A stretch of 64,000 bases of DNA from Pinus tabuliformis (lineage: Eukaryota > Streptophyta > Pinopsida > Pinales > Pinaceae): positions 366,641,750-366,705,749 of the forward strand of contig CM062814.1 in assembly GCA_031772625.1 (NCBI GenBank), given 5' to 3'. Below, in pieces: positions 61,265 to 64,000 of the stretch. Both the position numbers and the translations under genes were made by a program. The notes beneath the pieces are model-generated. The model was not told where the DNA came from. It worked only from the letters and a program-made list of their open reading frames with translations, and made no database searches. Each line of letters starts with the position of its first letter. The stretch's first letter is position 1.

Positions 61265-62514
61265 TTGGGGCTGCATGCCAGCCACGTGTCGCCGCACGGG
61301 AAGCACATGGGCGTTGGCCTGTCTGTGGCCACTAGGGAATGAAATGCTTGCCACTCTCCATAATCGCTTAAATGCACTATCCGGCGCTTCAGCTCGCATG
61401 GAGATAGCAATAATGGTGAACGGGTTTCGAGGTGGCGACAACCATGCTAAAAGCAATGGGGGGTTGGATGTTACTGCGCTGGTTTAGGGTATGTTCATGG
61501 TTCGTCCCCAGGGTCTATTTATGCAACCCCTGGAGCTGCGAGCAGCTCCAAGAGGCCATCTTTTCGTCTTGGTCATTTCTTCGTCTGTCCGTGGTATCCC
61601 TGGTCTGGGTTATTCCTCAATCACGTGTTTTGTATTCTCCATTCGGACCCTGCAATTATGGTTAGGCCTAGACAACGTATGCTCAGTCGTCACAGCAACT
61701 CCCGTGGGGGGTCTTCTCGCCTTCCTGCATAACCTTCCTATCCCCATTGCTGCCGGTGCAACTGTCATCGTTCCCGTGACGCCCACCCCCTTCAGTCCAG
61801 TCAATTCCTGGACTCAAGTGCTCCTGATTCTGCTTCAACGCCCGCCTTCGGCTCTGCCATTTTCAACTTCAATATCTCTATGAACTGCCCTAGGATCAGT
61901 GCCCATGTCTCGGTTCTCTTCATTGAAGACTCACAGGACGGCAGCGACTCTCTTGATGACCGTGGGAAGCGGCCTGCTGAAGACTCAGAGACAGTCATGG
62001 AAACGCCTGTGGCTACACCAGAGGAGGTCTCTAATCGCCCTCTGGCTCAGAAGGAGGTGATCAGCACAGGCGAAGACGCCAACATGGAAACTGCTCCCAC
62101 TGCAGCGGAGGTGGCGGAATATGGGTGGTGCCGGGTGGTCGAGGAGGAACCGGACGAATAGCGGCGCTATCGTTCCTGGTCTCTACGACACTTCTGTTTA
62201 GCCTTTCGGCCTTTCCCGCTGCTCTGTTTATGTTTTGGTCTCAAGTTCTTGTTATGTCGGCAAACTGTCTTTGTGTGGGTCTTGGGTACCGGGCTCTTTT
62301 TCTTTGGGAGGGTTGTGTCTGTTTTCCCCTGCGTGGGATTATCTTGATATTCTGCTGGCGCCCTAGCGAGGGGTGGTTCATTTTTTGTCTGGTTAAATCC
62401 TTGGACATAGTAGTCTCAATTGTTCCAAACTGCCATTACATGCATCTGGTTCTTTCTGTCTTGAAATGATGTAACCGAATTTTGTTTTTGTATATAATAG
62501 ATTAGTTTTAACTA
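61265..62514 (+). other. 3' region of the LINE
   Basis: An unusually long 3' part for a LINE, more GC-rich than the flanks. Open frames at 61491-61883 and 61880-62161 match no domain. It shares short blocks with the truncated LINE (32128-33560), so it is a regular part of the family. Confidence 0.7.
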
Positions 62515-62543
62515 GAAAAAAAAAAAGAAATAGAATATTCTAT

Positions 62544-62696
62544 AAATAGTTAATTCTATTTTAACATATAAGCTAAAAGGACATATAAATAAATAAATAA
62601 GCTTCATATTCATACTAAAAAAAAATTAGTTTTTTTTAGAGAATTACAATATTACTAAATAGTTTATTAAGGGCAAAAATTAGTATATTAATTTTA

Positions 62697-62741
<45 letters not shown>

Positions 62742-63200
62742 GTTAAATAAATAAAATAAAAATAAATAAATAAAAAATAAAAATTTTAATTTTAATTTAA
62801 GAATCAAAGAGCTTGAATATAAAAAAATCAAAAATAAAAAATAAAAAATAAATAAATTAAATTAAAAAAAATCAAACAAATAAAATAAAAATAATAAATA
62901 ATAAATAAATAAATAGATAAAAATATTAATTTTAATTTAAGAATCAAAGAGCTTGAAAAAAAAAGAAAAAAAGAAAAAATTTTAATTTAAGAATCAAAGA
63001 GCTTGAATAAATAAATATTCCAAAAAAATAAAAAAATAAAAATAATAATAATAATAATAAAATATTAATTTTATTTTAAGAATCAAAGAGCTTGAATAAA
63101 TAAATATTCCAAAAAAATAAAAAAGTAAAAATAATAATAATAATAATAAAATATTAATTTTATTTTAAGAATCAAAGAGCTTGAATATTAAAAAAAAAAA
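62544..63200. repeat. AAT/AAATA-rich low-complexity block with five copies of a 19-bp motif
   Basis: AAGAATCAAAGAGCTTGAA occurs at 62799, 62939, 62989, 63078 and 63177, separated by (AAT)n, (AAATA)n and poly-A of varying length. An (AAT)n run lies at about 62697-62733. The last two units are about 99 bp apart and nearly identical. Confidence 0.9.
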
Positions 63201-63219
63201 AACTCAAGGACGAAAATGA

Positions 63220-64000
63220 TTATGAGGAGAGGGCTAGGACCCAGCAACTACTGATCTTCCAGCCATCCTCTCTATTGAGATTGTTCGGCCTTTTCTCAAT
63301 CTCAAGGGCTTCCCTAAATTTTCAGTGATGGAATTGTGACACTCTAGCAATCACACTAGCTTCTTTGATGCAGACATGGTGACTGGTTTTCTCCACATTC
63401 TCTGCTAAAGCGGAAGACTTGGTTCTCATATGCTTGAGGTCCGCTGCGTGCTCACTAATCCTTTGGTTAATGGAGCGACCAGTCTCACCGATATAGGGGG
63501 TCCCACATGAACAAGGAATAATATAAACACCTTTCATGTCCTTGGGGTCGATATGATCCTTCACAGATCTGAGGGACCTACGAATGGTGTTAAGCGATCT
63601 AAAGGTTGCGGGGACATTGTGCTTCTTAAGAATCCTCGCAATCCTATCCATGGTCCCTTGAACATACGGAAGATGGACGCCAGGAATCCATTCCTTAGGT
63701 TCTCTTCTGGATAACGAATTCTTAGTAGATTTGAGGAAAGCCTTTTGTCCCAAATGTCTTCTATAACTGTTTTCAACAAAGACATTAAGGAGATGTGATT
63801 TCTCCTCCTCGAAGCTCCTTTCATCAGAGATCCTCAAGGCACGAGTCGCCAGGGTGTCGAGAACCTCCAACTTCTGGGCAAGGAAATGGTGGGAACTAGC
63901 ATGAAGATACTGCTCCGTATGAGTTTCCTTGCGAAACACTCGGTGGGAGAGGGAACCATCCTTATTCTTAGAGATAAGAATATCAAGGAACGGGAGGCAA
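63220..64000 (-). pseudogene. Penelope-like element: RT C-terminus and GIY-YIG endonuclease (partial, one stop)
   Basis: The frame is open from the window edge at 64000 on the minus strand. It starts with LPFLDILISKNKDGSLSHRV and FRKETHTEQYLHASSHH, the conserved end of Penelope-type reverse transcriptases. A helical linker precedes the nuclease: MKGVYIIPCSCGTPYIGETGR at about 63534-63475, holding the GIY and YIG motifs and a CxC zinc-type pair, then INQRISEHAADLKH. A TGA at 63322 interrupts SQFHH-stop-KFREALEIEKRPNNLNREDGW. The frame then reaches TAA at 63220, so the domain is complete apart from this stop. RT plus C-terminal GIY-YIG is unique to Penelope-like elements. The 5' two thirds lie outside the window. 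Confidence 0.92.

Larger units (their letters stand above)
55198..62526 (+). mobile_element. Full-length L1-type LINE
   Basis: 7.3-kb element flanked by a perfect 17-bp duplication, GAAATAGAATATTCTAT (55181-55197 and 62527-62543), and ending in a poly-A tail (62515-62526). It has a short 5' leader, ORF1 (55353-56945), ORF2 (56942-61264) and a 1.25-kb 3' region. Both ORFs keep frame from end to end but carry five premature stops in total. A truncated relative is at 32128-33560. Confidence 0.95.
54650..64000 (-). mobile_element. Probable extent of the Penelope-like element, interrupted by the LINE
   Basis: Removing the LINE (55198-62526 plus one duplication) leaves about 1.1 kb between the end of the Penelope ORF and the hammerhead-like motif on the same strand. 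The LINE's flanks (55020-55180 and 62544-62640) share AT-rich words such as 'agttaatt(g/c)tattttaa', as if one low-complexity 3' region was split. The outer limits are inferred. Confidence 0.4.

Overview
The window looks like gymnosperm, most likely conifer, nuclear DNA. It is AT-rich and gene-poor, host genes survive only as broken fragments, and almost everything else is nested retroelements. One of these is a Penelope-like element with a GIY-YIG nuclease, a class known in conifers (the 'Dryad' elements). No intact host gene, tRNA gene, rRNA gene or CRISPR array was found.

Layout. 1-8.4 kb: an AT microsatellite, a Ty3/gypsy gag remnant, a decayed coiled-coil-rich ORF of unknown family and a truncated Ty1/copia pol, all on the minus strand. 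8.4-19 kb: a gag-only LTR element (LTRs, PBS, PPT and target duplication visible). Its left LTR is split by a complete copia element at 9663-14760, and the whole lies against a two-exon BAHD acyltransferase pseudogene. 19.5-32.1 kb: AT-rich DNA and long arrays of a GGTTGACCATGG-type repeat, interrupted by a 1.6-kb insertion and another copia element (25651-30779). 32.1-33.6 kb: a 5'-truncated LINE with a 17-bp target duplication.

36.9-54.0 kb: a laccase pseudogene on the plus strand, split into three blocks by two LTR elements inserted in exons. A copia element (37278-43767, TSD AGCCA) sits in exon 2. A gag/protease-only element (45122-53101, TSD GCACT) sits in exon 5. LTR divergence puts the copia insertion much earlier than the second one. 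55.2-62.5 kb: a full-length L1-type LINE (17-bp duplication, poly-A tail, two ORFs overlapping by ATGA, no indels but five premature stops). 63.2-64.0 kb: the 3' coding end of a Penelope-like element on the minus strand, running off the window. A hammerhead-ribozyme-like motif on the same strand at 54.7 kb suggests the LINE landed in that element's 3' region.

Nothing here works as an operon or pathway; the story is successive insertion and decay. The most unusual signals are a 70-codon ORF inside the LTRs of the exon-2 copia element that is far better conserved between the two LTRs than the sequence around it, the Penelope/hammerhead pairing, the gag-only element with a G-patch motif, and decay almost purely by transition-type stop codons.
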